Shown: positions 1 through 9,669, numbered from the stretch's first letter. The stretch is DNA of 64,000 nucleotides from Clostridia bacterium (GCA_910575055.1 CAJTDC010000009.1:49090-113089); one strand, 5' to 3'. The notes: a model not told the origin generated them from the sequence alone. Program-made: numbers and translations.

Positions 1-550
1 CAATTTTTTCCATTTCTTTTCCCGTTACAGTAATATCATATTTTTTATTTTTCATAGTTTTCTGCTCTGCTTTTTTCTCTTTATTCTTTGTAAGTAACTT
101 TTTATATTCTTCTTTACGTTCTTTGTTTCTAGCTCTTGCTTCTTCAAGCATCTCTTTAGATTTTTCTGTACCAGGGTCAGCTTCAAAAATCCCTACACAA
201 TTTGTTGTGATACAATCCTCATTATCTATGCTAATTTCCAGACTAATAAGCTTTGCTCCACTTCTAGCAGAATTTTCACATATCTTGTTAATACAGTCTG
301 GCATTTGAGATAGAGTATTCTCTAACCATGTGGCGGTTTTGGGATTAGATGCTGCTTTTGAAAGCAAGTTTGAATTGATAGAAATAAAAGTATCTTTTGT
401 TGGTGTTAAACAAGCATACTTATTATTAAGATACTTTGAATATTCCTGTCTATTTTCATATGTATTTATTTTCTCCATTTCATTTTTTACTGCTTTTGTC
501 TGCATTTCTTTTTCTATATTGTGATAATTATTTCTAATCTCCATTGACAT
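1..550 (-). CDS. Partial hypothetical protein, DUF6033-like
   Basis: An open frame of 183 codons starts at an ATG at 550 behind a GGAAAGG-type ribosome site and runs off the left edge, so the C-terminus is missing. The product has no signal peptide or membrane segment. It has a central region with the pattern SINSNLLSKAASNPKTA and a long Lys/Glu-rich, coiled-coil-like tail beginning near KSKEMLEEARARNKERKEE. This layout (short N-terminus, a 'hydrophobic-LxKM/AxxP' core, charged tail) recalls the DUF6033 family of Clostridia, whose function is unknown. The family assignment is from memory of the pattern and is tentative. The gene reads away from the two-component system to its right. Confidence 0.6.
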   Translation of the reverse strand, partial: MSMEIRNNYHNIEKEMQTKAVKNEMEKINTYENRQEYSKYLNNKYACLTPTKDTFISINSNLLSKAASNPKTATWLENTLSQMPDCINKICENSARSGAKLISLEISIDNEDCITTNCVGIFEADPGTEKSKEMLEEARARNKERKEEYKKLLTKNKEKKAEQKTMKNKKYDITVTGKEMEKI

Positions 551-676
551 ATTGAACACCTTTCCTTTCTAATACTGAAAATAGTTCTTATAATCAATAT
601 ATCGACAATATAAACAAATTTTTCATAGATTTGGCGTGAACTGCTTTATTTTTGGTGTGAAATTTCAGGTGTAATA

Positions 677-2119
677 TCACATTGATTTAGACTTTCCATT
701 CATCATTATAGTAATACTGAATTTATTTTTGCCATCTAAATCAGAAATTACAATATCAATATCTCCCATATATTTCTTTGCACATCTTTGAATGTTAGAT
801 ATTCCAATACCATGTAGCTTTTTATTTATCTTGCTACTAATAGGTAGACCATTTTTTTCGTCTATCATAATTTTTTCTTTAAAATCATTTTCAACTTCTA
901 TAAAAAATAAGCTGCCTCTCACGTAAGAATATAGTTTTATCTGTTTTTTTCCCTCTACTTTATAACATGCTTCTATGGCATTTTCCAACGCATTATTTAA
1001 TATAATCGCAATGTCATAAACGTCTATCCGTAAATTTGGTGGATAAGCAAAATCAACATAAAATTCTATTTGTTTTTTTTCTGCTTCCTGCTTTTTTTGA
1101 TGGATAATAATATCTGTAATGGGATTTCCTGTTTGATAAGAAAAATCTAATTGATTGACGGTTTGTTCCATTTTTCCAATATAGCTTTCTAGTTCTTCAC
1201 TCTCTGAATTTGATATATTTTTAACAAATAATGAAATATTGCTTATATGATTTCTCATGTCATGTCGCAACCCTCTTATATCAGCATATATATTTTGTAT
1301 TTCCACAATTTCTTTTTGCATTTGCTGTACTTGATTTTCTAATATAGCCCGTTTGCCCATTTCCTCATTGTATTGTACTAATTTCTGAAACAATGTAACG
1401 CTTGCGATAATCGTAGAAAGCAATAAAATACAGATAACAGGTATCCAGAATTTTGTTTCTGGAACAGTATCAAAAATAATTGTTGTCATTCCATTTTCAA
1501 CAGAAATAATCATCATTTTTATTGTTATTGAAATACATAATGCTGTAATACAAGGTAAAATTAAAAAAACATTCTCATATGTCTGTAACAAATAATCTTT
1601 TTTAACAAATTTTTTGCTTATCAAATACAGAAATAAAAAGAATAATAAACCATAAAAAGATGTACATAAAATTGTGATAGTAAGATTAAGAACAGTAAGC
1701 CATACCTGTGATTTTTCTAATGTATTTATAATTTCTTTTACAATAAAATAATCCAAAATTTTATGATAAAATCCATTCAACACAGTATTGAATATACTAA
1801 CAATATATTTTATAATTTCTTTTCCTGCTATAAAGCTAAAGACAACAAAAAATTGTTTTTGTATCTCTTTCTCAAAGAAAAGAAATTGCAGAAATAGTAG
1901 AATACAAATATTTAATAAAATACCTGCAACTTCTCCAACTGGAAATCTGCTGTCCAATATTTCAAATATCATAATTTGAATTATAAAATATATCACACTC
2001 CATATTGTAAAAACGACTTTTTTACTATATTTTTCTTTCAGAAAATTTTGTGTATAAATATCACTTAATATACTGTTCACCAAATAAATAGAAACGGAAA
2101 GCATCCACATATCAAACAT
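677..2119 (-). CDS. AgrC-like GHKL sensor histidine kinase
   Basis: A membrane sensor kinase of about 480 residues. The first ~220 residues hold six or seven hydrophobic segments. A coiled coil follows, then the phosphoacceptor motif LRHDMRNHISN (His in RHDMRNH). The C-terminus is a GHKL ATPase domain with N-box ALENAIEAC and G-box HGIGISNIQR. This is the HPK10/AgrC class that senses peptides in Firmicutes. The start is taken at the ATG at 2119 because GGGGGA precedes it. That ATG overlaps the stop of the upstream regulator gene (ATGTTTGA), implying translational coupling. No agrB or agrD lies nearby, so the signal is unknown. Confidence 0.9.
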   Translation of the reverse strand: MFDMWMLSVSIYLVNSILSDIYTQNFLKEKYSKKVVFTIWSVIYFIIQIMIFEILDSRFPVGEVAGILLNICILLFLQFLFFEKEIQKQFFVVFSFIAGKEIIKYIVSIFNTVLNGFYHKILDYFIVKEIINTLEKSQVWLTVLNLTITILCTSFYGLLFFLFLYLISKKFVKKDYLLQTYENVFLILPCITALCISITIKMMIISVENGMTTIIFDTVPETKFWIPVICILLLSTIIASVTLFQKLVQYNEEMGKRAILENQVQQMQKEIVEIQNIYADIRGLRHDMRNHISNISLFVKNISNSESEELESYIGKMEQTVNQLDFSYQTGNPITDIIIHQKKQEAEKKQIEFYVDFAYPPNLRIDVYDIAIILNNALENAIEACYKVEGKKQIKLYSYVRGSLFFIEVENDFKEKIMIDEKNGLPISSKINKKLHGIGISNIQRCAKKYMGDIDIVISDLDGKNKFSITIMMNGKSKSM

Positions 2120-2834
2120 TAACAATTCCCCCATTTTTTACATATCGCATATAGGTTTTGATAAAATCGGAATATTTTTTTCTTGCAAGAAGTAGATTCT
2201 CTCCATTTGTAAGCTGTATATTATCTGTACTATAAGCGAAAATTTTTTCCATGTTTACAAAATAACACCTATGACAACGGTAAAAAGTGTTCCCTAAAGT
2301 ATTTTCCAATTCTTTCATTTTTTTGTAAACTTCCAATGTTCCATTTGTTGTATGAAAAATGACTTTTTTATTACTACTTTCTATATAATAAATATTTTTC
2401 AATAATATTTTCTGCTGTGTGCCAGAACTTTTTACTATAATATATTGCTTTGACTGTTCTTCAAAAACAAATACTTCTTTCCATGCTCGACTAAAAACTT
2501 TTGAAAACTTTTCTACATCAATCGGTTTTATTAAATAGTGAAAAGCATTTACATCAAATGCTGCTTCCATATATTCTTGATATCCTGTTACAAAAATAAT
2601 AATACTTTTTTGTCTGCTGATTTCTTCCTGTTTTCTGATATGTTTTGCTATGTCCATGCCAGATATTTTACCCATTTTAATGTCAAGAAAGTAAATATCA
2701 AAGCTTTCTTTTGTATTTATTAATTCTTCTCCTGACTGATACTCCACAATATCTACTTCTAACAACTGTTTTTGTATTAATTGAAAAAGTTCTTTCCTGA
2801 TTGTTAGGTTATCGTCACAAATTGCAATTTTCAT
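2112..2834 (-). CDS. LytTR response regulator (AgrA-like)
   Basis: A response regulator of about 240 residues and the cognate partner of the overlapping kinase. The N-terminal receiver domain begins MKIAICDDN, with the acidic pocket in CDD and the probable phosphoacceptor Asp in YFLDIKMG. A conserved Lys lies in HYLIKPI. The C-terminal LytTR DNA-binding domain contains YIESSNKKVIFHT and the family-typical FYRCHRCYFVNMEKI. An in-frame ATG exists 13 codons upstream, but it would add a non-homologous extension. The ATG at 2834 matches the normal receiver start and has GGAAGGG about 13 nt upstream. LytTR proteins bind pairs of direct repeats; I did not identify the target. Confidence 0.92.
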   Translation of the reverse strand: MKIAICDDNLTIRKELFQLIQKQLLEVDIVEYQSGEELINTKESFDIYFLDIKMGKISGMDIAKHIRKQEEISRQKSIIIFVTGYQEYMEAAFDVNAFHYLIKPIDVEKFSKVFSRAWKEVFVFEEQSKQYIIVKSSGTQQKILLKNIYYIESSNKKVIFHTTNGTLEVYKKMKELENTLGNTFYRCHRCYFVNMEKIFAYSTDNIQLTNGENLLLARKKYSDFIKTYMRYVKNGGIVNV

Positions 2835-2954
2835 AATATTTCTATTTCCCTTCCTAAAAACTATAAAATACAAATTTATTGTCTTTCATTATACCATCAT
2901 TTGCACTTTATAGGTAACTGTATCAATCAATCTATTTTAAGCTGTAGATAGAAA

Positions 2955-2992
2955 ATAAAAAATTGAGAATAGCAATAAATTACTATTCTCAA
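2955..2992 (-). terminator. Rho-independent terminator of the XRE-cupin gene
   Basis: Just past the stop of the XRE-cupin gene the minus strand carries TGAGAATAG, a 10-nt loop and CTATTCTCA, followed by a T-rich run. The 9-bp stem plus U-tract is typical of an intrinsic terminator. Confidence 0.8.
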
Positions 2993-2997
2993 ATATT

Positions 2998-3549
2998 TTA
3001 TGGATTGTATAAAGTCATGTGTAAAATAGCCATTTCTCTGCTAATATTTCGGTAGGAATGGATATAATCTCCTCGAAAACGGATACTTTCTCCTTTTGAA
3101 ATAGTAAAAACTTTATCATCTACTTCTATTTCAAGAATACCGCCAAAAATTGTTATAAATTCTTTTGTTCCTCGTAAATGAGATTCTGATTGCCAATAGC
3201 TTCCTGGCTCTAATTCCAGATAATAAATTGTAAATCTGCGGTTTTCATTGTCTGGGAAAAGAGAATAGACTTTAACTCTATCTCCATCTTTAAAAAATGG
3301 CTGAATTTCAGATGTTTTTACAATTTCATAAGAAGTTTTTGGTTGTACTGTTAATGCTTCAAATGGAATTTTCATACCATTTGCTAACTTCCAAAGTGTA
3401 GAAACTGTTGGATTTCCAGCTCCACGTTCAATTTGTGCTAACATACTTTTGCTAACACCACTTAATTTAGCAAGCTCGTCCATACTTAATTTATTTTGTT
3501 CTCGTAAGTGTTTCATGTTCTTTGCAACAATTAAATTCATCGTATCCAA
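2998..3549 (-). CDS. XRE-family regulator with C-terminal cupin domain
   Basis: A 183-residue cytoplasmic regulator. Residues ~8-62 form a XRE helix-turn-helix (KHLREQNKLSMDELAKLSG, then SKSMLAQIERG). Residues ~100-180 form a cupin_2 barrel (LELEPGSYWQSESH, then GTKEFITIFGG). This is the PuuR/HipB-cupin architecture, in which the cupin usually senses a small molecule. A TTG start at 3549 is preferred because AGGAG lies 8 nt upstream, whereas the next ATG at 3540 would be 17 nt away. It is monocistronic, ended by the hairpin at 2955-2992. The upstream DNA is an almost pure A/T stretch. Confidence 0.9.
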   Translation of the reverse strand: MDTMNLIVAKNMKHLREQNKLSMDELAKLSGVSKSMLAQIERGAGNPTVSTLWKLANGMKIPFEALTVQPKTSYEIVKTSEIQPFFKDGDRVKVYSLFPDNENRRFTIYYLELEPGSYWQSESHLRGTKEFITIFGGILEIEVDDKVFTISKGESIRFRGDYIHSYRNISREMAILHMTLYNP

Positions 3550-4040
3550 AAAAATTTCTCCTTTTCTATTGACAATATGTTATAAGAGATATATTATTAT
3601 AATATATAAAATATAATATACTATATTATCTATTATATTATATAGTTTATAATTTGACTTGTAAAGAGAAAGGAAATGAAAAAGAATATTAAATCTTGAT
3701 AAAGTACGAGAGATACCAAAAAGTATCATAAAAATGATTATCACTACATTATTAAAATTGTATTAAGTGCAATTTGAGTGCAAAAAAATTTGAAAATAAA
3801 AATATATCAGATAAAAATATGAAATAAAGATAGTATAATCATAAAAATAAAGTGAAAATAATGTAATAAAACTCCAGTGAGTTGAGTGGGAATAATTAAA
3901 ATTTTTTTGAACCCCGCATAAACAGCGGATTTGAGAAAATTTTAAAGGACGTTTGATAACAATTTGATAACATTTGTAAAAAGGCATTTACTCATCAGCA
4001 AGTGAGTGGCTGTCGAGTGCCTATAAAAAAGAATAAGTGA
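3550..4040. other. AT-rich intergenic region, probable mobile-element edge
   Basis: No convincing gene is present. Bases 3581-3650 are almost purely A/T and include imperfect palindromes just upstream of the XRE-cupin gene. At 3952-3961 and 3963-3972 the decamer TTTGATAACA is repeated directly. Such short repeats are common near integrase attachment sites, and the neighbouring XRE/excisionase/integrase module makes an att-end reading plausible but unproven. Confidence 0.4.
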
Positions 4041-4080
4041 TCTTACCAAATAATTGAATTAATTTGGTAAGACTTTTTTT
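4041..4080 (+). terminator. Intrinsic terminator at the edge of the integrase module
   Basis: TCTTACCAAAT pairs with ATTTGGTAAGA across a short loop and is followed directly by seven T residues on the plus strand. On the minus strand the U-tract is displaced, so plus-strand termination is more likely. Confidence 0.7.
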
Positions 4081-4091
4081 ATTGCTAAAAG

Positions 4092-4550
4092 TTATTTGTT
4101 ATTTTTTCCTATATTAGGATAGTTATATCGCCATTGGTCGTACTGCTCTTTTGTGATTTCACCAGAAGCTAATTTTGCCCTTTGCGATTGCCAAGCAGAA
4201 ATCATATCAAACATGGAAAGGTAGGTTGTCCCTTTGCTTTTATCAAGGCGAATACAAAGTTCTCCATTGATTTCATCAGCGTATAGACCATAAATGTCTT
4301 CCATTGCAAAAAGTGTGTGCAGAAGTCCGATGTAGCTGTCAATATCAGGAACAGCAAGTGCTTGAGGAGATACCTCAAAAACTTCTGCAAGTGCGTTCAA
4401 ATATTTTTCTTTGGGACTGCGAACACCTTTTTCATATTGAGCAATGCGGACATCTGCCTGCATATCGTTAAATCCTAATAGTTTGCCTAAATATTTTTGT
4501 GTAAAGCTATGTAATAATCTAAAATGGTGTATTCTTTCTCCGATTGCCAT
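4092..4550 (-). CDS. XRE-family regulator of an integrative element
   Basis: A 152-residue protein with an N-terminal HTH (residues ~3-60: IGERIHHFRLLHSFTQKYLG, then RIAQYEKGVRSPKE) and a conserved C-terminal extension ending in a Trp/Tyr-rich tail. Proteins of this form sit divergently from excisionase and tyrosine-integrase genes in Firmicute ICEs and act as repressors. The ATG at 4550 has AGGAG 8 nt upstream; the longer frame to 4604 lacks this. The intergenic space to the excisionase gene holds three copies of an ATAC-N6-GTAT sequence, which are good candidate operators. Confidence 0.85.
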   Translation of the reverse strand: MAIGERIHHFRLLHSFTQKYLGKLLGFNDMQADVRIAQYEKGVRSPKEKYLNALAEVFEVSPQALAVPDIDSYIGLLHTLFAMEDIYGLYADEINGELCIRLDKSKGTTYLSMFDMISAWQSQRAKLASGEITKEQYDQWRYNYPNIGKNNK

Positions 4551-4620
4551 AATTCTATCTCCTAACAAATGTTGATAATTCAGTATAACATAAAAGTGTA
4601 GCAATAATCAATAAAAAACA

Positions 4621-4704
4621 ATACAAAAAAGTATAGAAATTTTTGAAAACTACTTTACAAATACAAAAAAGTATAGTATCATATCGTTATACAAATTAGT
4701 ATAG
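4621..4704. promoter_or_regulatory. Three ATAC-N6-GTAT operator-like repeats
   Basis: Between the divergent XRE and excisionase genes, ATACAAAAAAGTATAG occurs at 4621-4636 and 4661-4676, and ATACAAATTAGTATAG at 4689-4704. Each is a palindromic ATAC/GTAT pair with a 6-nt spacer. Position and symmetry fit binding sites for the divergent XRE repressor; this is inference. Confidence 0.6.
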
Positions 4705-4731
4705 TGAGTAGTAGTGAAAGGATGGATAGTA

Positions 4732-4920
4732 ATGGAAAAAATGTTTTTAAAAGTATCCGATGTGATGAAAGTGTTAGATGTTTCAGAATCTTATGCTTAT
4801 AAGTTAATACGCAAGCTAAACAAGGAACTGGAAAAGAAAGGCTGTTTTGTAATGGCTGGGCGTATTGACCGTCAATTTTTTTATGAACATTTTTATGGGA
4901 CACAAAAAAGGAGGGATTAA
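4732..4920 (+). CDS. Excisionase-like small DNA-binding protein
   Basis: A 62-residue protein with a MerR/excisionase-type winged-helix pattern: an N-terminal LKVSDVMKVLDVSESYAYKL, then a basic wing and FFYEHFYG. Such proteins act with tyrosine recombinases as directionality factors or helix-turn-helix partners. The ATG at 4732 has AAAGGA 9 nt upstream; a GTG six codons earlier lacks a site. Its stop abuts the ATG of the integrase remnant at 4921, the usual xis-int order. Since the integrase is dead, it is probably non-functional as an excisionase here. Confidence 0.75.
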   Translation: MEKMFLKVSDVMKVLDVSESYAYKLIRKLNKELEKKGCFVMAGRIDRQFFYEHFYGTQKRRD

Positions 4921-5843
4921 ATGTCAGTTTATAAAAATGAAAAAAATAATACTTGGTATGTCATGGTTCGCTACAATGATTGAAAAGGCGAACGCAAACA
5001 AAAGTGTCAACGAAGATTTGCCACAAAACAAGAAGCACAGAATTGGTGGGAGCGTCAGTTTCAATTACAAAAGAAGGCTGATGTGAATATGACGCTGGAA
5101 AGTTTTTGCAAATTGTATGAAAAAGATGTAAGACCAATATTAAAATAGAATACTTGGCTAACAAAAGAAAGTATTATACAAAGTAAAATATTGCCCTACT
5201 TGGGACAACGCAGGCTGTCAGAAATTACAGCAAAAGATGTTATTGACTGGCAGAATGAAATGCGAAGTCAAAAAAAGAAAAACAGGAAAGGAAATTTCTC
5301 CTACTTAATTTAAAAACGATTCATGCACAGTTAAGTTCTATATTTAACCATGCTATCCGCTATTACGATTTAACAATCAATCCAACAAGGAAAGCAGGTA
5401 CGATGGGCATGGAGGAAAGCAAGGAAATGTTATTCTGGACAAAAGAGGAATAGAGGAATATTTAAAGTTTGCTGATGTCATGATGGATAAACCACTTTCA
5501 TTTTACGCATTTGAAATGTTGTATTGGTGTGGTATTCGAGAGGGAGAATTGCTTGCTTTAACGCCTACCGACTTTGATTTTGAAAACAGAACAGTGACAA
5601 TTAACAAATCTTATCAAAGGCTAAAAAGAAAAGATGTTGTGACTGTTCCGAAAACAAAAAAGAGCAACAGATTAATTAAAATACAACAATTTTTAGCAGA
5701 TGAGATGAAAGACTGTTTTAAATTATTTTACAGTTTAAAGGCAAATGACAGGATTTTTCCAGTCACGAAACATTATTTACATCATGAAATGGATAGAGGT
5801 TCTAAAGCTGCTGGAGTAAAGAGAATACCTATTCATTCCCTCA
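4921..5843 (+). pseudogene. Decayed, truncated tyrosine integrase
   Basis: Reading across frames recovers a Tn916-type integrase: the N-terminal AP2-like arm domain (YKNEKNNTWYVMVRYND), a core-binding segment (PYLGQRRLSEITAKDVIDW) and the catalytic domain with WCGIREGELLAL (first catalytic Arg) and IPIHSLR (second Arg). In-frame stops occur at 4981, near 5146 and around 5310, with further frame changes near 5450. The gene stops at HSLR, before the last catalytic motifs and Tyr. There it meets the serine-recombinase module, so its 3' end has been removed or displaced. It cannot make active integrase. Confidence 0.9.
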
Positions 5844-5875
5844 GGCAACAAAAAGTCAATAGCAAGGCAAAAATT

Positions 5876-7102
5876 TTATTGTCTTTTTTGCAAAAAATCC
5901 TTTATTTTCCATTTGACCTCTATGTGATTTTCTTTAAAAATATAGATTTTATCAATAAAGAAGTTTACTAACTCTTTATTTAAAAGGAGTGGCGTATCTT
6001 TGATTATGTCTTTTACTTGATTTTGCAAAGTATTTTTATTTTTAGAATATTTTAATTGAAAATCTATTTCTTCCAGTTTGTTTTGTATTGGTTCTAGTTC
6101 TTTTGTAAGTTCTAAGTTTATCTTTATAAACTGTTCTTCTGTCAACTTTCCTTTTATATATTGTTCATAAAGTATTTCCTTTTTCTTATGATAGAACTGT
6201 ATTTGATTTTGCAGTTCTACTTTTTGTTTTGTTTGTATTTCAATATTGCTTGTCTGTTTTGTATCTTTTATCATGTTAATTTGCTTTAAAATCATTTGAA
6301 ACACAATTTCTTCTATTTCTTTTTCTGCTATTTTTAGATGATAACAAGGAAAAGAAGTATCTACTTCAGAATGTCTACAAGAAAGAATAGGATATTTATG
6401 TCTGCTTCTTTGCATAGTGTGAGAACAATACCCACAATATATCTTTCCTTTTAGAAAATATTCTCTTTGTTTTGTATCTTTTATTTTAAAATGAAATAAC
6501 TGTTTTTGTATTTGTTTAAAAACTTCTTTTTCGATAATTGCTTCATGATGATTCGGAATTTTTATCCAATCCTTTTCTTCTCTTTTAGTGCTTTTTTCGC
6601 CTAATTCTTTTATAACAGTTTTTCTCATGACATATGTTCCAATATATTGTTCATTTGAAAGTATGTTTTTTATTGTTGTTGCAGACCAAATATAAGGACT
6701 ATACAATGCTATTTTCTGCCTTCTTTTTTCCTTTTTGTATCTTTCAGGTGTTACTATTTTTCTGTTATATAATTCTTTTATGATTTGTGTATAGTTATAA
6801 CCTTGTAATGCTAATAGAAATATCAATCTTACTGTATTTGCTGCTGGCTCATCAATTTTCAATGTATTCTCTTCTTTTTTGTAACCGTAGTAGCAATTTT
6901 TTTGAATATATTCTCCTTTCTGCATTTTAGAATATTTTGCACTTTTTGATTTTTGTGATAAATCTCTGCTATAATATTCATTTTTTAAAAATTGTATAGT
7001 AACTGGTATGCCTCCCGTATTGTTTTTGGTTTTGTCACTATCATAATTTTCAGTAACAGAAATAAATCGAACATGATACAAGGGAAAAATCTGTTCTAAA
7101 AA
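5876..7102 (-). CDS. Serine recombinase, 3' exon (C-terminal part)
   Basis: This is the second exon of a large serine recombinase split by a group II intron. Read from 7102 it begins FLEQIFPLYHVRFISVTENY, which continues the catalytic domain. A recombinase domain follows (GGIPVTIQFLKNEYY, then WSATTIKNILSNEQYIGTY), then a zinc ribbon (GKIYCGYCSHTMQ and a later SCRH) and a C-terminal coiled coil. A methionine at 7081 could start a separate product lacking the catalytic Ser, but the homology runs upstream to the intron edge. Joined to the 5' exon it gives a 521-residue protein, close to the neighbouring recombinase in length. Confidence 0.88.
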   Translation of the reverse strand, partial: FLEQIFPLYHVRFISVTENYDSDKTKNNTGGIPVTIQFLKNEYYSRDLSQKSKSAKYSKMQKGEYIQKNCYYGYKKEENTLKIDEPAANTVRLIFLLALQGYNYTQIIKELYNRKIVTPERYKKEKRRQKIALYSPYIWSATTIKNILSNEQYIGTYVMRKTVIKELGEKSTKREEKDWIKIPNHHEAIIEKEVFKQIQKQLFHFKIKDTKQREYFLKGKIYCGYCSHTMQRSRHKYPILSCRHSEVDTSFPCYHLKIAEKEIEEIVFQMILKQINMIKDTKQTSNIEIQTKQKVELQNQIQFYHKKKEILYEQYIKGKLTEEQFIKINLELTKELEPIQNKLEEIDFQLKYSKNKNTLQNQVKDIIKDTPLLLNKELVNFFIDKIYIFKENHIEVKWKIKDFLQKRQ

Positions 7103-7164
7103 GTAGAGTAGGAAAGCACCGCCTTACTTTATTGCTAAAGCAGGTTTGTGCAGACCCCTCCCTC

Positions 7165-7198
7165 AAACCGTGCTTGCACCTCTCAATGCACACGGCTC
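7165..7198 (-). ncRNA. Group II intron domain V
   Basis: A 34-nt hairpin beginning GAGCCGTGTGC and ending GCACGGTTT on the minus strand, the canonical length. It contains the AGC catalytic triad in GAGCCG and a GAGA-type loop. It sits 62 nt before the intron 3' end, leaving room for domain VI. Confidence 0.9.
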
Positions 7199-7222
7199 TC
7201 TATCTTTGCTCCATTGAAATAT

Positions 7223-9016
7223 TCAAAATCCATGATGAATTTTTTGATGACATTCGTGACATACCACCATTGTTTTTCGCTTTTTCGCAATCATTATTTT
7301 TTCCCAAGGTTTCTTTCCTTTGAGATTTTTTACCTTGTTAACATGATGTATTTCATATCTTCCGCTATTTGTATTGCCACATAATTCGCATTTTCTTGTC
7401 TTTAAACGGTCTTCTAATGTAGTCATTGTGTAACCATGAATCCATGTTTCTTTTGGGATTACCTCTTCACATTTTTTGCTAGCAATTTCATTGAACTTTG
7501 TTAGCTGTCGTCTTTTGATTCCTGCCTTTGTTTCATATGGAACACCCCATTTTTTTGCTCCAATGCGGTATTTATCACGTATCTTTGAGATTTTCGTGCG
7601 ATGTTTTGCAGTTAATGTTTTTAAGCAGCTATATTCCATAAGATAACTAAAATAGTTCAGATTTCTATAATTACTTGCTAGACTATAATAATTACAAATG
7701 CCTCGTAATTCAGCATTGTAAGTGTCAACGATTTCTAAATCTGTTATTCCTATTAAGGCATTTCGTTTACAAGGTTCCATTTTCCCTGTGTCTTTTCTTT
7801 GTGTTACTACTCCTTTTTGAAATAAAAATTTCTCAATTTTATCATGATATGGAATTAAAAGTTCTACTGTATGATTCATTGTACGTTGTTTTGCATTTTT
7901 CCAAGGTTTTATTTGCTGATTACGACGTACTCGAACATCATATCCTAGAAATCTTGCATAATTGCTACTATGGGTAATCAATGTTTTTTCTTGACTCAAT
8001 TCCATTTTTAAGTCCTTGTAAATAAAGTCTGTTAATTGCGACTTTATCCACTCGCAATCTTTTCGATTCCCATTTACTGCAATCAAAAAATCATCAGCAT
8101 ATCTAATGTATTTTATTTTTTTATCATCACACAATTTCGCTGGTATCTGATACATTTTTTTTGTAAGATTTTTATACTCTTCTATTAAAAGGCTTCGTTC
8201 CTCCCCTTGTTCTCTACGACTAATTTTTCTACTAATATTTCTTCTTTTTTGTTGAATAGCAGTATATTCAGGTGTAGTTTTATAGGGGGTTCTTTTGTCA
8301 AAACTTTTTTTCATTTTTTTAATGAATTGGTCTAATTCATTGAGATAGATATTAGCAAGTATTGGTGACAAAATACCGCCTTGCGGGCAACCGCTATAGG
8401 TATTATGATAGTTCCAGTCCTCAATATAACCTGCTTTTAAAAATTTTTGTATCAGTTTTACCATTCTTGCGTCTTTGAATTTTTTGTTGATGATTTTGAT
8501 TAAAACATTGTGATTGATGTTATCAAAACACCCCTTAATATCTCCTTCCACAAACCAACTTGTGCCAATAAACTCATGTTTGAGTTGTGCTAACGCAGTG
8601 TGGCAGCTTCTTCCTTGTCGGAAACCATGAGAATATTCTGAAAATATTGGTTCATAAATTGCTTCTAATATCATGCGAATTACTTCTTGTACTATTTTAT
8701 CTGTGAAGGTCGGTAATCCTAATGGACGCATTTTTCCATTTGATTTTTTAATATAAATTCGCCTCACAGGTTTTGGTTGATAGGTTTCCTTTCGCAAAGA
8801 TTCTATAATTTTACTGATAGATTCTTCACTAAATCCATCTGCTGTGTCATCATCAATTCCTTTTGTATCTGCACCTTTATTACTATATAGATGTTGGTAT
8901 GCAACAAAATAAATATCTGAACGCAGCAGATAGCGAAAAAGTTTTGTAAATATTTCTTCTTTCTGTTTTTTTGAATTTTCTCTCAATTTGGTTAAAATCT
9001 CCATTGTTGGTTTCAT
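7223..9016 (-). CDS. ltrA: Group II intron reverse transcriptase/maturase
   Basis: A 597-residue intron-encoded protein. Residues ~60-350 are the reverse transcriptase, with GLPTFTDKIVQEVIRMILEA, the TSWFVEGDIKGCFDNI block and the catalytic YADDFLIAV. The X/maturase thumb domain follows. The C-terminus has an HNH endonuclease signature: CELCG, EIHHVNKVKN and VCHECHQKIHHG. All domains are intact, so the intron may still be mobile and splice-competent. It lies wholly within the intron and uses an ATG at 9016 behind GGGAGGAAAG. LtrA-type proteins help splicing and carry out target-primed reverse transcription. Confidence 0.95.
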   Translation of the reverse strand: MKPTMEILTKLRENSKKQKEEIFTKLFRYLLRSDIYFVAYQHLYSNKGADTKGIDDDTADGFSEESISKIIESLRKETYQPKPVRRIYIKKSNGKMRPLGLPTFTDKIVQEVIRMILEAIYEPIFSEYSHGFRQGRSCHTALAQLKHEFIGTSWFVEGDIKGCFDNINHNVLIKIINKKFKDARMVKLIQKFLKAGYIEDWNYHNTYSGCPQGGILSPILANIYLNELDQFIKKMKKSFDKRTPYKTTPEYTAIQQKRRNISRKISRREQGEERSLLIEEYKNLTKKMYQIPAKLCDDKKIKYIRYADDFLIAVNGNRKDCEWIKSQLTDFIYKDLKMELSQEKTLITHSSNYARFLGYDVRVRRNQQIKPWKNAKQRTMNHTVELLIPYHDKIEKFLFQKGVVTQRKDTGKMEPCKRNALIGITDLEIVDTYNAELRGICNYYSLASNYRNLNYFSYLMEYSCLKTLTAKHRTKISKIRDKYRIGAKKWGVPYETKAGIKRRQLTKFNEIASKKCEEVIPKETWIHGYTMTTLEDRLKTRKCELCGNTNSGRYEIHHVNKVKNLKGKKPWEKIMIAKKRKTMVVCHECHQKIHHGF

Positions 9017-9669
9017 TTGAGGCTTTCCTCCCTAATCAATTTTTGATTTTAATTCGCTTAGACTGCTCTCCTTCGCCACGTGAACGGTTTTCCCGTATCC
9101 GATTTTACGGCTTTCCCTGTCTGTTCAGGGTTCTCAGACTACTATGAAAGCTCCGTTACCATGCCAGATTTTCAGTGTCATCTCACTTGGCAAAGCCTTG
9201 CAATTTCTCACTTAAAAAGCATTACACATAGCCTAATAGGTATTCTGGTTTAGGTAATCTCCAGTTAACGAAAATAGTATGTTTGTATGAATTGTCGGAT
9301 ATGCTTTCGTTTCATTCACACTGGTTCTCCAGCGTGTCATAGGAAGAAATCAGATAATCCATTAGAAGGATATTGTTTCTAATGGGCTTCCTATTATAGG
9401 TTTCAGGCAAATTTCCTATACCTGCAAACAACAGGAACTAGAAACTCACATTCAACAAATATAGTTTTATCCTTATATTCACTTATCCTTGCAGTTCAGT
9501 CTTGCTATTTTGCCTTTTAGCAATTTACTGCTTTTCTGTCATGCTATGTTCCCGTATCAGCTTTCGCCTTTCAGTTAGACAGCTGGATTCCTGCATTATC
9601 TTTACAGAGTAGTACCTTTGTTTTTCATTCTTTTTTTTCTACTTCTACTTTCGTCCTATCTGGACGCAC
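9017..9669 (-). ncRNA. Group II intron 5' structural domains (I to IV)
   Basis: There is no ORF here. The stretch lies between the intron 5' splice site and the maturase start, where RNA domains I-III and the base of domain IV fall. It is richer in G/C than the flanking DNA, as expected for structured RNA. Confidence 0.8.

Larger units (their letters stand above)
7103..9669 (-). mobile_element. Group II intron inserted in a serine recombinase gene
   Basis: The intron is 2567 nt on the minus strand. Its 5' end reads GTGCGTCCAGATAGG, matching the GUGYG start and the following conserved bases of group IIB introns, and its 3' end is CTAC (AY). Domain V is recognisable at 7165-7198. The encoded maturase lies in the domain IV position. 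Excision joins TGY to FLEQ in frame, restoring the recombinase. I did not identify EBS1/EBS2 with confidence. Confidence 0.92.

Noticed and set aside
3763..3987. 74-codon minus-strand frame in the AT-rich gap
   Set aside because: Phe/Tyr/Ile low-complexity translation of AT-rich DNA, with no ribosome site or pattern.
7103..9669. EBS1/EBS2 pairing with the recombinase exon
   Set aside because: I found partial matches only, some in the wrong sense, so no exon-binding sites are claimed.
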